The translations under genes were made by a program, and so were the position numbers. From Pholiota molesta (Eukaryota; Basidiomycota; Agaricomycetes; Agaricales; Strophariaceae), in NCBI GenBank assembly GCA_014925825.1, contig JACGCK010000062.1, forward strand, positions 62,001-126,000: a stretch of 64,000 bases of DNA, written 5' to 3'. Below, in pieces: positions 1-12,060 of this stretch (its first letter is position 1; every line of letters begins with the position of its first letter). The notes under the pieces are model-generated. The model was not told the DNA's origin. It worked only from the letters and a program-made list of their open reading frames with translations, and ran no database searches.

Positions 1-762
1 TGTCGACCCAGGGACTCTGAATGCAATAAATAGGTTCAAAAGGTCGCACACACCCTCAGCAGCATGGACTGAGCGTGGACTCAACGTTTACCGTGGACTA
101 CGTATCGTGGGTATCATCGGGGAGCATCGGGGAGCATCGGCGGAAAGAGAAAAGACAATAGTGGCTTGATGGTGTCAATGGCATTGTTGGAGTTAATTTC
201 AGCAGATAAATGTGCTGCGCCAATACGTGGCTTAGAAAAGCTTAATTTCTTAAGTTTAATTTGAACAAATCATTTTCTACTTATTCTGCTCGCGCTACCT
301 GCGAGAACGTCAACGCTTTCGCAAAAAAAAAAAGCCGGCAGTACAGTATCAAGAAGAGAAGAAAATAGCAAAAAACAACAGATCACAATCACAAGAGTAT
401 TTATTTCCATGTGATGGGTAAGTAAAATTTGTCAAGAGCGAGCAGCGAGTTACTGTCAGTAACGGGGGGTATTGGTATTAAACAGGAACAAGAACGAGAA
501 GTAAAAGCAAGAAAAAGAGCGGACAGTACAAGTAGTACAGGCAGTCATAAGTCATCAGAATGCGATGGGAGAGTATTCCTTCAGGCAAATGTCATGAGCA
601 TGAACGGACGAAGCACAGAGACAGCAACATAAAGGGGGGCATAAACCAGACCAGAGACCAGAATCAAGAAAGAAAAGCAAGAAAAAAACCCAACAAAGCA
701 ATAAGAGAACTAACCTAAGCACAAAACCCGGAATCCCAATCCTTTCCATTCTTCTCCACCCT
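1..762. other. Left-edge stretch without a recognisable gene
   Basis: No conserved coding segment was recognised. The stretch is AT-rich with purine-rich tracts. It contains a direct repeat of a 10-nt unit (ggggagcatc) near positions 119-138. Short open frames here have no family resemblance and no plausible splice partners. The part next to 763 is probably the 3' untranslated and terminator region of the minus-strand channel gene. Confidence 0.5.
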
Positions 763-3700
763 CTAGATCAAATCCGGCGGGCCCCCACGCACGTCCACCT
801 TCCCGCCCTCGTCCATCGTCGCATGCACATCCCCAACCCGGATCCCCATCTCCTTGCACGCCCGCTCCTCCACCTCCGCCAAGCCGAGCGTGTCCCGCGG
901 GATCCACACCGTCCGCTGCGGCCGCGACGCCGCGGGGTGCGCGAACCCGTAGCTCTCCTCCGCCGACTCCGCCTCCCTGTCCGCCTCGTCCTTCCTCTTC
1001 TCCAGCACCGCGTCGCCCTCAGACGCGCGCGGCGGCTCCTCGTCCGCGGAGAACCGCTCGGGCGGCGTCGGCTCCGCGATCACGGGCGCAGTGTAGGTGC
1101 GGTCCTGCAAGCTCAGCGGCAGGGCAGAGAGCAGCGGGCCGTACGAGCTGTTGATGATGATCTGGAATCCCGCCTGAACAGAAAGACTCCGTGTTAGCCA
1201 TCATCTCCTGGTGAACCGGCGGGAGCAAAACATACAGTGAAGACGATCAGGACAACCATAAGCGCGCCTTCAGGCACCGCCTTGGCGAGGAAGAACAGCG
1301 CGGTGAGGCAGACCTGTTGGACATACAAGCCCACAAAGATATGCTGGAGCGCCTTGGGGAAGAACATACCGCCCGTATCCGTCGTCGTAGGTTGCTGATA
1401 GGCATACAGGAACAGGTACTTGTAGAGCTGATAAAACAGGAAAAAGGTCGCGCACGCCAGGCCATTGATGATCGGGGAAATAATAGAGTACCCCAGAGCT
1501 AAACAGGGGCGATATAACACGTTAGTTGGCAGTTCTCATGGGAATACAATCCAGCAAAGAAACACACCGATTACCACCAATAGTGTTACTCCAGGGAACA
1601 CAGTACCCCAGGCGACGCTCCTCGGAACATACTTGATGCCCCAAACCGAGCGGGGAGTAGATCCCAGAATGAACAGTTTAACATAATAAATGATGAGGGG
1701 CACGATCTGCAAGAAGCCTCCAGCCGCGCCGGAAAGTCCTTGTAGGATGATGTATCTGTTTGAACAGAGCACATTAGCACAGATTTCACATCACATAAAG
1801 AAGGCACGACGTGCGACATACGTCAAGAAGAAAGTTGACGCCTTGGGCAGATTCTGGGCGAGGATAGAGGGAATAGAAGTGGGCTGTGAATGATGTCATT
1901 CAACGACGCGATGATACCAGAAGAGAGGGTGACGATAAGGAACGAGTGCTAGAAACAAATAACGCATGAGATCGAAATGTATCAGCTTTATGGAACATAC
2001 AAGGCTTACAGGACTTGGAACAGGAAGTAGCGCGTCATCAACGAAAGCTCGAGGCCGTATACTTCGGAATACCCTCGAACCTTGCCAACAACCTCAGAAC
2101 GATGGGGAGCAACATCATTAAAACAGCAAGCAGCACTGGGGGAAGGATACCCTGTATCAAATGAATTTAAGAAGACCGTCAACTCGAAATCTTTTTGGAA
2201 AACATGAAGTGAGTAGGACGCACGGAGATGATTCCAACGACAACAGCGGGCAGTTTACAGATCCATGCGAGGAACTTCGCAGTGCTGCAAAGGGTGTGGA
2301 CGTTGAGATAATACCGACGAAAGCGACTGCAGACTTCTATCAGTTGAATCTAGCATGCCACAAGGCAATTCACGTACCAGGGAAAGCCCAAAGGAGGATC
2401 AATCCAGCGGTGGCGGCATAACTGATAGCAACTCGAATCTGGGCAAAGAAAAGAAAATGAATACCCAAATATGACAACAAGAACACCGAATAACAAAATC
2501 GGCGACATATGGATGGTCTGTTCACCTTTTGCTCGTAAGGGTTCAACCCGAGATTCGCCCAAATGACATCAACAGGGCCACTTCAATGTACTTATTCGCT
2601 ACAAAACCACCCAAAAATCAGCAACTTAACAGAGATTGCAGAGACCACTCAAAAAGCCACTCACACATCGATAGGCTCATGGTGCGTCAAAACCTGCGAC
2701 GCCAAATGCGCCGAAATCTGCCTATTGAAAGTGACGAACGCACTGCTCAGCGGGGGGTACTCGCCCTCCCGCTCTCAGCGCCCACGACCCGCTCCTTGAT
2801 AGCGCCAGCCCCCTTCGTCACGCCATGCGCCACTCCCCACGACACCCACCGCCTGCTTCCCCGCCTTCACCGGGTTCAGCAGGTCCTGCACGCGCGTCTC
2901 CGACTTCCTCAACCGCGGGTTGCCCTCGTCGTCCACCGCGGAGTCCAGGAGCTCGTCCGCGTCGTGCAGGCTCGCGATGGAGCCGCGCTCGTCCGAGGCG
3001 CGGATGTGGGAGCGCCCCTCCTCGAGGAGCTGCGTGCAGGTGATGATCTCCTCGCGCGCCCAGTGGATGCTGTCGACCTTCTTGCCGACGAGGCCGAGGA
3101 AGCCGAGTTTGTGCGTGGGGCGCTCGGACTCGGGGACCTCGATCTCGGCGCGCTGCACGGGGGAGGCCTCGATGTCCGCGGGGGCGCGTTTCGCGGCGTC
3201 CGCGCCGCCGTCTTTCAGGGCCTTGAGGCGGAGCTTGGCGGCGGTGCGCAGGAGTTGGGTCTCTGCGGATTCAGCTTCGCGCTGGCGGCGATGCGCGGTC
3301 GTAGATATCGGGCAGGTCTTTCAAATTCCTAGGGGTAAGGCGCGCGAAAACTTAGCTTCTTGAATATTTGGGTATGTGTACCCCGCATGATAGGATAATG
3401 GTAGTGGGAAGTGCGGTAATAGATGACGTACCTGTTGATCCAGATCTTTTTCACACCACCTGGAAGTTCGTTGAAAAGTTTGAAAAGAGCGTCTTGAGTT
3501 AGATTTTGCTGGGAATGCCAGTGATTAGAATAGTATTCGCTTGAACCGATTTCGCGTGGCTGCGTTCAATGAGATGCTGCTGACGCGTGATGATGAAGTG
3601 TCTCATCTCGCGTCTGATGTTGTAGAATATCCAGACTAGATAAAAGAACATCAGTCAATTCCCCTAATCGCAAAATAAGACAACGCACAGTAAAGATATA

Positions 3701-4256
3701 AACGCAGATAATATGCGCTGCATATCTTATTCTCTTGTCTGAAGAAACATTTCCAAAGGTGAATTTGTCCAGCCCACTGAGGCCGGACGCAGAGGTATGA
3801 CAGACGTTGCGGGAAGCAGAATGGCCCACGAAATAAACCAGATGGGAACAAAAATGACAGCCATGACGCGGAGGAAGCGAACGAAGAAATAGGCATCGAG
3901 ACCGTTCGCCGCTATGATACGGCGATAGTCCGCACGATAAACAGCCAATGGCCATAAAAAGCGATTGCGGGAAAGGGGTTGGACGCGCTTCCTGCATTAA
4001 AAAAAAATCAGAAGTGAGATGGGGTTTGGACGCTTGCAACGTACTCTGGCTCGGGAACGTAGGTGCGCGGCTCGTAGATGCCTTGAAGTATGGTCGAATG
4101 AGAGTGAAAACGGCCAATTCAGCGCCAAAGACGATCGCATTGAAGGTGAGGGCGGTGACGAACGTCGACGTCGACGCCGACGCCGCATTCTTGATATCGG
4201 TCCCCGACCTAGACGTAGAGTTAGCGAGGGACAAGGCAGCGGGGGAGAACGTACAT
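763..4256 (-). CDS. CSC1/OSCA-like stress-gated cation channel (RSN1_7TM, DUF221), with apparent frameshifts
   Basis: The product should be an integral membrane channel of the CSC1/OSCA/TMEM63 family, which conducts cations in response to osmotic or mechanical stress. Family blocks appear in order on the minus strand: the N-terminal membrane helix (about 4100-4200), KRVQPL and the NGLDAYFF helix (3730-3990), the GLDKFTFGNV block (3700-3770), the ITGIP cytosolic segment (3480-3530), the coiled GKKVDSIHWAREEI region (3050-3100), and the SAFVTFN block (2720). The C-terminal multi-pass channel domain follows (about 2590 down to 1200), with SIISPIINGLACATFF and GGMFFPKALQHIFVGLY. The tail is hydrophilic. 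The start codon appears to be split by a 46-nt intron (4209-4254) with a CTAAC branch site, giving an N-terminus beginning MSGTDIKNAAS. At least seven one-base shifts interrupt the frame, so it is either a decaying copy or miscalled sequence. The family assignment is secure; the intactness is not. Confidence 0.85.
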
Positions 4257-5992
4257 GGTGGGTTGGGGAGAAGGGAAGGGAAGGGATGTGGCAACAAGGG
4301 AGGTATTTTTGTTCTATCGTCCCTTGACGTATTGCATTTTCGCTTCCCCATCAGGCTAAGATCGTCATTCTAATCATCCCATCATATCCACTCCCAGCCA
4401 TTGAAAATTCCCTCTACGAGTCTCCACAGATCATGTATGCTCCAATCGAGACTTGGCTTCACGCATTTCATGTTAATTTTCCCAATTTTTTTCTCCAAAC
4501 GCCCCTACAGGAGCGTCTGAGGGAGGCTCATCACATGACCGCGATTTGGACCCAAATCTGGTCTATTAATAAAAGAAATGAAACCCCGACGGTCTAAAAT
4601 AGGACAGACACCGACTCTTGTTCCTCTTGAACGGCGGAGTGGTGTCGTAGCTGACAGGAGGAACGCTCCCCAACAGCCGTGGCGCTTCCACGTGGCGCTC
4701 ATGGGACCGTTCCGAGGCACATCCAGCAGTCACCTCATTGCCTCAACGCTGTGTCTCGCTGTGTTCATGTCAATTACTCAACTGACACGAGTCTGTTCCT
4801 GAGGATGTCCTCGGACATGCCCTTCTCCGACCTCTCCCCGTCTCTTTCATCCGACTTATCTCTCTTCGTTCATGGCTATGTGCTTCTGGAATACTGGTTT
4901 GATGCCAAACCGATGGATATGAATGGTAGAGGTGTCACGGATCCAGCCAACCCTGCCTTATAAATTTGTACCGTTCATTCATCATTCAATCTAAATCGCG
5001 GATGTTAACTTTCTTCAACGCATCCTTGGACTCTTTGTACACTACATACGGTTGGCGAGCAGGGTCAGGTCTATTCGAAGCTCATTGAACAAGGTTTAGA
5101 CAGGTGTGCGGGGTCACCCAGATTCTTTGGCACTCCTTCGATATCAAATGAGTGTGATGTGACTTGATAATACTTAAATATAAGTCAGTAGTCGACATTG
5201 ATTAGTCGCAATTCGGTATGTTTTCTGTGAGCAAGACAAATGCTGAGGGATATCAAATCACCGTGAATGACATGTTTCTTATCACCGCCATACAAAAGAA
5301 ATTACACAGCATCAAGGGTATTATCAACAGTCAGTACTATGTAAGTATCCGCGAAGTATTTGCTTTCGGATTGAGAACCCAAGTTGCTCTTCAACTTCAC
5401 TCGGCGTAACATCGATAGTGTATTGTGAATTTCAGGTTCGAAATGAGCCTTCCTTTACCTGGTTATTGTTTTACAAGGCCAGTGTAGGTTTGAGAACCGT
5501 ATACTATGCTATTAATCGATGATTGAGAGCCGTCTGAGTCAATCCAAGTCTTCTGTGTTGTATGGCCTCTGTAACAATACGCAGTCGCTCAAATTCTAGG
5601 CTGCAATGGCAAGAATTTCTCATCTTCTTATGCATCTACAATATCAATTTTATGAACGGTTCAGTAGTTCTTGCTATTCTAGAAAATACAAGATGCAATT
5701 CTTTCCCCAGCCCCCCAAATTCTAGTCGGCAAAAGCACGGTAATTATGAGATCGAATTCCAAGCGCAACGGCTATTGCGTGCTACAGTCCACTCGAAGTC
5801 CACCGCAATAATTTGGCAGGGAGAGAGCAGACTATTTAACGGCCAGAGAAATCGATTTGAAGTCTGTACCCTTCAGTAGATCGTCTCCCACCGTCTCCAC
5901 CTTTCTGCTACAATCTTGGGCTCTTTCCTCTGTGAACCATCTCTTACATCTCACTCCATACCATCTCCCTGAGTCGTATCTCACCCAATACT
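4257..5992. other. Intergenic region between channel and integrase genes
   Basis: No conserved gene was recognised over about 1.7 kb. Open frames near 4580-4960, 5218-5409 and 5562-5879 are short, match no family I know and lack convincing initiation or splice context. The part just left of 5993 is C/T-rich, as expected of a fungal promoter and leader for the downstream integrase gene. Confidence 0.5.
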
Positions 5993-7560
5993 ATGTCTGA
6001 TCACAATTGCAATCCCCAAGGAAAAAATGGGTATGCACTAGTCCGTGAGTACTTGAAATAATTAACCCATTTTCTGTCTTCAACTAACCCCTTCTTACTA
6101 GCGAAAGCTGATGACCCACGATTGATCGAAGCTCTCACAAAATATCACCGAGAGGGAAAAAGCAATAACAAGGTCATTTCCCAGCGTTTGCTTGCAGATT
6201 GGGGCATAACGGCAAGGTGACCTTATATTTATCCAGTTCAAATTCTTGGTGGCTAACTCTTCATTATTATGATTGTCAGCGAATCAACTGTCAAACGACG
6301 CAGAAAAGAACTTGGACTCAAAGGAAGTGGTGTGACGACAAGGGAGATGCCCTATCAAGAAAAGCTGGCACTTATCTTGTATGAGATGGATCAGGATCCT
6401 TCCAGAGGACGCGGTTTGGACAACATCCGTGCTCGAATTGCTTTCGGTCACGGTATCCATCTTACAAGAGATTTCATATCTGATGTCATGCACACCCAAG
6501 ACGAAGAGGGCTTTCACCTTCGGGAGCCGACTGCCAAGAAGATCCCCCAATCTCGCAAAAATCCCATCGGAATCCATGAACGGTGGTCTGGTGATGGCCA
6601 TGACAAATTGAACTCCATTGGTTTTCCCATTTGGGCAGTCGTCGATGAAGCAACATCCAAGTGGCTTGGAGGTTGGGTCTTGCCCAGCAATAGGCTCGGT
6701 ATAATCATTGGATACGTTTACTTATGTCTTGTTGAACACTACGGCGGTAAGTCTTGCCATATTTTTGTCATCTAATTCACTAAAATCTTATCCATTTACT
6801 AGGAATGCCACTCCAGTTTACAACTGATTGCGGGTCGGAAACAACTCAAGCATTTGGTTATGGAAACGCCCTCCGGTATGTTGATTTGAATTTGAATCTT
6901 TCAATAACATTCTGAACTGGACAAAAATTTGTGTTCGTTCACACAGGCGCACGTTTTACCCGGACATTGATGCGAACATTCTGCCGCCTCATTCTTATGT
7001 TCGTTCAGTCCATAATGTCTCAATTGAACGGTCTTGGCTGCGACTTCGCCTTGATTGGGGTAACAATGCCGTTGTGGTGTTCCAGAATGGCATCAACGCT
7101 GGACTTTACAACCCAAATGATTGCAATGAGTAGTATGTATCGGTACTTAATTTCAGATCACTTATCTTGCACATTTTACTGATCAAATTTCATTAGTGAA
7201 CTATGCCAATGGCTGTGGCCGAAGCTTCTTCAACAGGAGCTTGACATGTTTATGGAATTTAGGAATGGGGTCAAGATGCGCAAAGACAAAAAAAAGGCTG
7301 GTCCTTCTGGTTATTCTCGGAATGATATGTTCGCCTTGCATGGTGACCATGGGTTGGTAAATTGCCTGCTTCCCATTGACATTGCGGTAATTCAGCAGAT
7401 AAAAGAAGAGTTGGGTGGTGATGAAATTCTGAGCTTTGTCTCAATAGCTTTTGCAGAACGTGCAAGTGCCGCATATCTAACCTTAGGAGTCCAGAGCTTG
7501 TCGATGGGCAATGTTTGGGAAATCTTTCGTCTTCTTATGCCTCTTGTATTCCCTCATTAG
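5993..7560 (+). CDS. DDE integrase-core-like protein (domesticated or transposon-derived)
   Basis: Six exons (5993-6044, 6102-6216, 6280-6746, 6803-6875, 6947-7129, 7197-7560) splice in frame to 417 residues. The first about 75 residues form a helix-turn-helix-like segment ending in STVKRRRKELGLKG, as in DNA-binding transposase heads. The following domain carries the retroviral-integrase fold signature: SGDGHDKLN, then TTDCGSET, then VSIERSW, giving an apparently complete D-D-E triad. This is the integrase-core family often expanded and annotated as hypothetical in Agaricomycetes. No frameshift, flanking terminal repeats or target duplication was seen, so the gene looks maintained rather than freshly inserted. 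It lies 312 bp upstream of, and parallel to, a zinc-finger/alpha-kinase gene. Whether it still cuts or joins DNA is unknown. Confidence 0.8.
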
Positions 7561-7872
7561 ATGGTTAGATTTGGACTGCTGTTGATTTTTCTTTCTTGGA
7601 ATTGGACATTTTATTTCTTGTATGCGATATATCTTGTTACTTGCTTAGTTTCTTTTGTGAGAACTCATACACTGCCAAATAAGCAATCCGCGGTCCTGTT
7701 ATAGATTTGGATCATGTCCCAACTCCCGAGCAGGGCCAGGTCACCAATAGGTTCAGGACTGAAAAAAAATGGCATCGCATGATTCTCAACTTGGTTGGGA
7801 AACCATATCTACATTCATTCTCCCGGCATCGAAGTTAATCTTTTGGTGTACTTATAAAGAAATCACACTACT
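7561..7872. promoter_or_regulatory. Intergenic spacer: 3' end of integrase gene and promoter of the kinase gene
   Basis: This 312 bp spacer is AT-rich with T-rich tracts just after the integrase stop, suited to transcript termination. No coding segment was recognised. The adjoining gene starts at 7873 in the same orientation, so the spacer must hold its promoter; no clear TATA box could be assigned. Confidence 0.4.
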
Positions 7873-10465
7873 ATGGCCACCAAATGTAGTCGTTGCAACT
7901 TTACATTTCCACGTCTGGATGGATCCAACTGTGCCAAATGCTTAGCCATGAAACCTGGGTTATCGACGGGAGAAATCACTGTTATAAACGTATGGCTCAA
8001 GCCTCAGATGCAGTGCAGATTATTTTCCTTGCTAATGTTTCCAATTTGTTAGACTACACCTCAATGTGCTGCATGTGGATTGATAACGGCAAACCTTCGA
8101 CACGCGATATGCAACTTCTGCATCAAATTTTATAGTAAGTAGCTTTCCAATGTCCATTAACTTTTGTAAATCGGACGCTTCTGAATTGATATATAGAGGA
8201 AACAGGGACCATCCATACTGCTATTTCCATGTTGCCTGGAGTTTTGGGACTGATTCAAGAAGGAGGTGACCTGGAAGCAACTCTTTTGAATACTGGGCCA
8301 CGCATGAATAATGGGACATCCGATCTTACAGACTCGATTATGAGTTCAGCTCGGATGTTTCAAACTCAAGCTTCAGGCTCTCGGCTCGCCAAAGCTCCCA
8401 TCGCCTATGCTCGATCAGGATTGACTGGAATAAGAACACGGAACCTCGATATTGCCGCTCAAGTAACGGCTGAGCGAAAGGCAAAGAGCGAGGAAACAAA
8501 ACATCTTGACACGGGCATCTGAATTACAGCCGGACTCTGGGAGTCCCATAAGAACAAAATATCTCAAGTATGTGATGCCCTAGTAGTATTTCCCTAGTAT
8601 CCGACTCAACGTATTCAATGCCGCACTAGATCAAAGAATTTACAAAGATAGAGTTTTTTGATCTCAATGTATCCGCCAAAGCGGCATTCGATAAACTCCT
8701 TATTAGTTTGCGCTCTAACTTTGAAGTCAAAAACCCAACTGCACAACAGCTTACATGGTACGTGCTCCTTAAGCTGTTCAAATCTCCATATCAATAAAAA
8801 CAAATATTCCTAGGTCGAATGTTTCTCTATTCGCTCATGAGAATCAGAACAGATTCTCGTCTTTGCAGAACTGCGATCTTGCTACCTCGTTGGGTCAATT
8901 CTTCAAAGCAGAGTTTATCAGAAAAAAGATCAGAACAAAAAGAAAGCTTGATAATCGCGAAATTGAAATCCGATTGATGTATGAGAGGGTCAAAGTTGTG
9001 AGAAGCTGCTTCGATCTTTCAATATCATATTATTTCTGACAACAATCCTTCTCTGATTTCTATAGTTTTCCGAGAGCGATTCCGAAGCCCCACAGTCCGA
9101 AGACGATAGTCTTGAGTTCCTTGGCTCTAAAAGGAAGCGCAGTGTTACTCAAGCCAGTGCCTATACTTCAAAACGGCTCCAGCCTCCGAGTCTTACATCC
9201 AAAGCAGCATCTTCCTCACGACCCGCCTTTCTAAAAAGCTCATACAAGGCCAGATCTGATGAAGCCATCATTTTGAAGAGCGCATATAGGCTGCGAGCGC
9301 CTCAAGCCCAATGGAGTAAAGACGTTGACACAACTTCATGCCAGTTTTTCCGCATATCGGCCACGTACGACATAAAAACTTGTCAAGTTGAACTTTCTCC
9401 CGAGGCAACCGACGTGGAAGACATCGAAATTGCGACCAAGTGGGAAAACAAGAAGGACGGCGGATATGTTGGGATTGGATATACGAAACGAGGCATATAT
9501 GTGAGTCACTGATTTTGGTTTGAATTCAATTCCTCATTTCTAAATACCAATTTTACAGGCTCGCTTTGCAGGAAGAGAATATGTCATCACACAGCCTTTT
9601 GAGGGTACAGCCGAGAATGTTAGACACGTCCTCGAAGAGGAATACAAACTCTTATGTCAGTGTCATGGCTTCAAGGGCGCATTTGATGATTTTGCAAAGG
9701 ACAGGAAGATGCAGACCATCCCAAGTACGTCTTAAATCACCTAGCTCATTCCCAAACAGAAGTTTTAATTTGGCCAACTCTCTTACATAGATTTTTATTT
9801 CAACTTCCCCTCGTCGATACTGGGGAAACTCGTCCCGTCTCTCAGTTCTGGGAGCCGTAAACTACCTTACCAATACTTCATTGCAACTCCTCTTCTACCA
9901 TATGGTGACGCGGATCCTAAAATCAAGAAATTCACCGGAAATGGTGAAATTGGAATACCTCAAGATGATATAACGAAAGCCATGCATGCCTTTGCACATT
10001 TTTCGGTCGTATACTCTCATAGCAACCTACTCTTTTGCGATCTCCAAGGTATGTGTGTTTGGACTGATCATTAGTGATAGATACTTCACCGATATATTAT
10101 TCTTTAGGCGCGCCCGATATCCAGCAGATTATGTGTCTGATTGATCCTCAGTGCCACACGTAAGTTCTACACACATATGTTTCATGCCTACTCAGAGTCT
10201 GGACTGATATGTTGCATCTGCAAATGCCAAATCCTTCAGGTCGACTAATCCCAAAGATACCGTGTACTGGGATGGAGGACTGGAGAAGATCGAGGCATTT
10301 ATTCATGAGCACAATATTGTTTGTGAAGATAATTGGGTGTGCCGAGGTTTGAAGCTCAAGGATGTTGTCGTTGAACATTCTACTTCCAAATCTCCAACCA
10401 AGTCCCCACAGCTAAACAAAAAGTCCCGTCTCTCCTATATTACCCACGAAGACGGTAACATATAA
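7873..10465 (+). CDS. Zinc-finger-like N-terminus plus alpha-type protein kinase domain
   Basis: The N-terminus is Cys-rich: CSRC and CAKC pairs in exon 1, then CAAC and CNFC pairs after the first intron, suggesting zinc-binding knuckles. A low-complexity middle follows (KRKRSV, basic/Ser-rich). From about 9400 the alpha-kinase (MHCK/EF2K type) domain appears: YFIATPLLPYGD, then LLFCDLQG, the catalytic DLQG block, then LIDPQCHT, then a C-terminal HEHNIVCEDNWVC that fits the structural zinc site of this fold. The usual ATP-binding Lys is not obvious; the aligned segment reads EYVITQ. Many short introns separate the pieces. One junction around 8470-8560 could not be closed in frame with canonical sites, so an exon limit may be wrong or a base miscalled. 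Alpha-kinases are expanded in mushroom fungi; the substrate is unknown. Confidence 0.75.
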
Positions 10466-12060
10466 TCATTTCTTGGTTTCCCTTATATCCTTCTTTTTTT
10501 GTTCAGAATTCAGAGTTCATAGCGGCCAATTGTCATATATTAATCCTCAAATATAATACCACAAAGAGAAGCGTGCAATTGGCACCTAGTACCAATAATC
10601 AGATGACGAAGTAGAACGATGACTAAAGGTGGTTGAGCAAGGAAGAGGGATGATGATCGTCTTCGTCTCATATCGACGGGCCGTAGGAATCACAGAATGC
10701 ACAATGGGATGCACAAATGGCAGCGCTGGCAATTTGGCCATGGTCATTGCTGCCGCAGGAGGACCGAGGTGGATGTTCCATGTGCGAGCACTGGACGATG
10801 TGGAGAACGGAAGTGTTGTAGCTACGAGTCGACCTTCGATGTATGCGGTTGTTGCTCCAGCCTGCCGTGGGAGGTGGATGCGGGCAATATTATCTGCCTC
10901 TCGTGGAGGCAGGACAGAGCCTCGAGACATGTATCACTGTAAGAGATAGGAATTGGTCAGAAAGTGGGGTGGGGATGGTGCTGTAAAACATACCAGTTTA
11001 GACGAGATGATGTCGACACATCATCGATGCATCATCCCCTAGCCCTCATCACTCCTGCAGTTCACACGGGATTTCCATCGTCGCATCGCAATGCCTTGTG
11101 CAGTTCAAGATGTTGTAGAAGGATGGAAATTATAGTATGTTGTGGTGCACAGAATGGTGGTGGAACGATGGAACGGTGGAACATAAGCAATCCGGAGTGT
11201 CACTAGCGAGTGATGGCACGGGGAATATTTCAAGTGTATGTACATAAAATGTGCATAAAAATAATATTCCCCTGTAGTGTAGTGGGCTATGATCCAAAGG
11301 CTGTGTTCAACGCTGATCGATTACGTCATACTACCTGAGGTCAACGGTTCGATTCCATCTCAATGCATTCTATAACCTTTAATGTATGACGGTTTCTGTA
11401 GATCCCGTCACACACACACCATGTGGTGTTTTATTTTTTATTCCCTTTTTTTCTATCATTGGAAGTCAAATTTTGAGGTCTTCCTTTCTTTTTTTCGGAA
11501 GGCAGAGGACGACGGAAAACATATATTGCAATGTATAGAGTAGTATAGCAGTCTTTTCGATAGGAATACCGAATGTGCTACTCTTTTATTATATTGGAAT
11601 AATCCGTTAGTGACATGAAGTCACGAATTTTTTGGAACGAAGACCCCAAAGATGAATTCGGGCAGTATAATTAGAAATCAAACGCAAAATAGACCTGACC
11701 CTGCTTGCCAACCGTACTACAGCATCATGACACAGAATAGATTATTTGCAAAAGCCTATTTCGCTATTGTTGAACTCTGTGGGTCGACCGCCAGCAATCC
11801 ACTCCCCAAAGTTTGTCCCGTTTCTTTCTCGAACTTGTCTGCTCTTGTTTCTCTCTCGGGAACGATCAGTTATTTATAAAATGCTATGTTCCTGATAACG
11901 CCGTCCATGGTGGTAAGCTTCCATGTGCATGATCCAACATGTCCCATCTGCCAACCTTCTGACTGTTCAACTCGCTGAGGGTCTCCCCTCCCTTCTCCTC
12001 GACCCTCGACCACTTCGATACAGCTACCCCTGCTTGTGACCCTCTAACCCTCTTTCGTTC
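10466..12060. other. Gene-poor spacer with tRNA-like Pol III boxes and a repeat relic
   Basis: Open frames on both strands overlap at 10586-10949 (114 and 106 residues). Neither resembles a known family, and at most one can be real. The 11029-11050 segment resembles 15117-15139 inside the hAT-like element, so part of this spacer may be transposon debris. A tRNA-like A box/B box pair lies at 11275-11356. The last 150 bp are pyrimidine-rich, as in a promoter for the gene starting at 12061. Confidence 0.4.
11268..11363 (+). other. tRNA-like Pol III promoter boxes, probably a tRNA relic or SINE head
   Basis: TAGTGTAGTGG (11275-11285) fits a Pol III A box and D-arm, and GGTTCGATTCC (11346-11356) is a perfect B box and T-loop. 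The spacing is long for an intronless tRNA. The presumed acceptor strands (TCCCCTG and TCAATGC) do not pair, and the T-stem has mismatches. A functional tRNA is therefore unlikely. A tRNA-derived repeat or dead gene fits better. Confidence 0.3.

Noticed and set aside
10586..10949. Overlapping frames on both strands as a gene
   Set aside because: The two frames exclude each other, neither resembles a family and there is no splice or promoter support.
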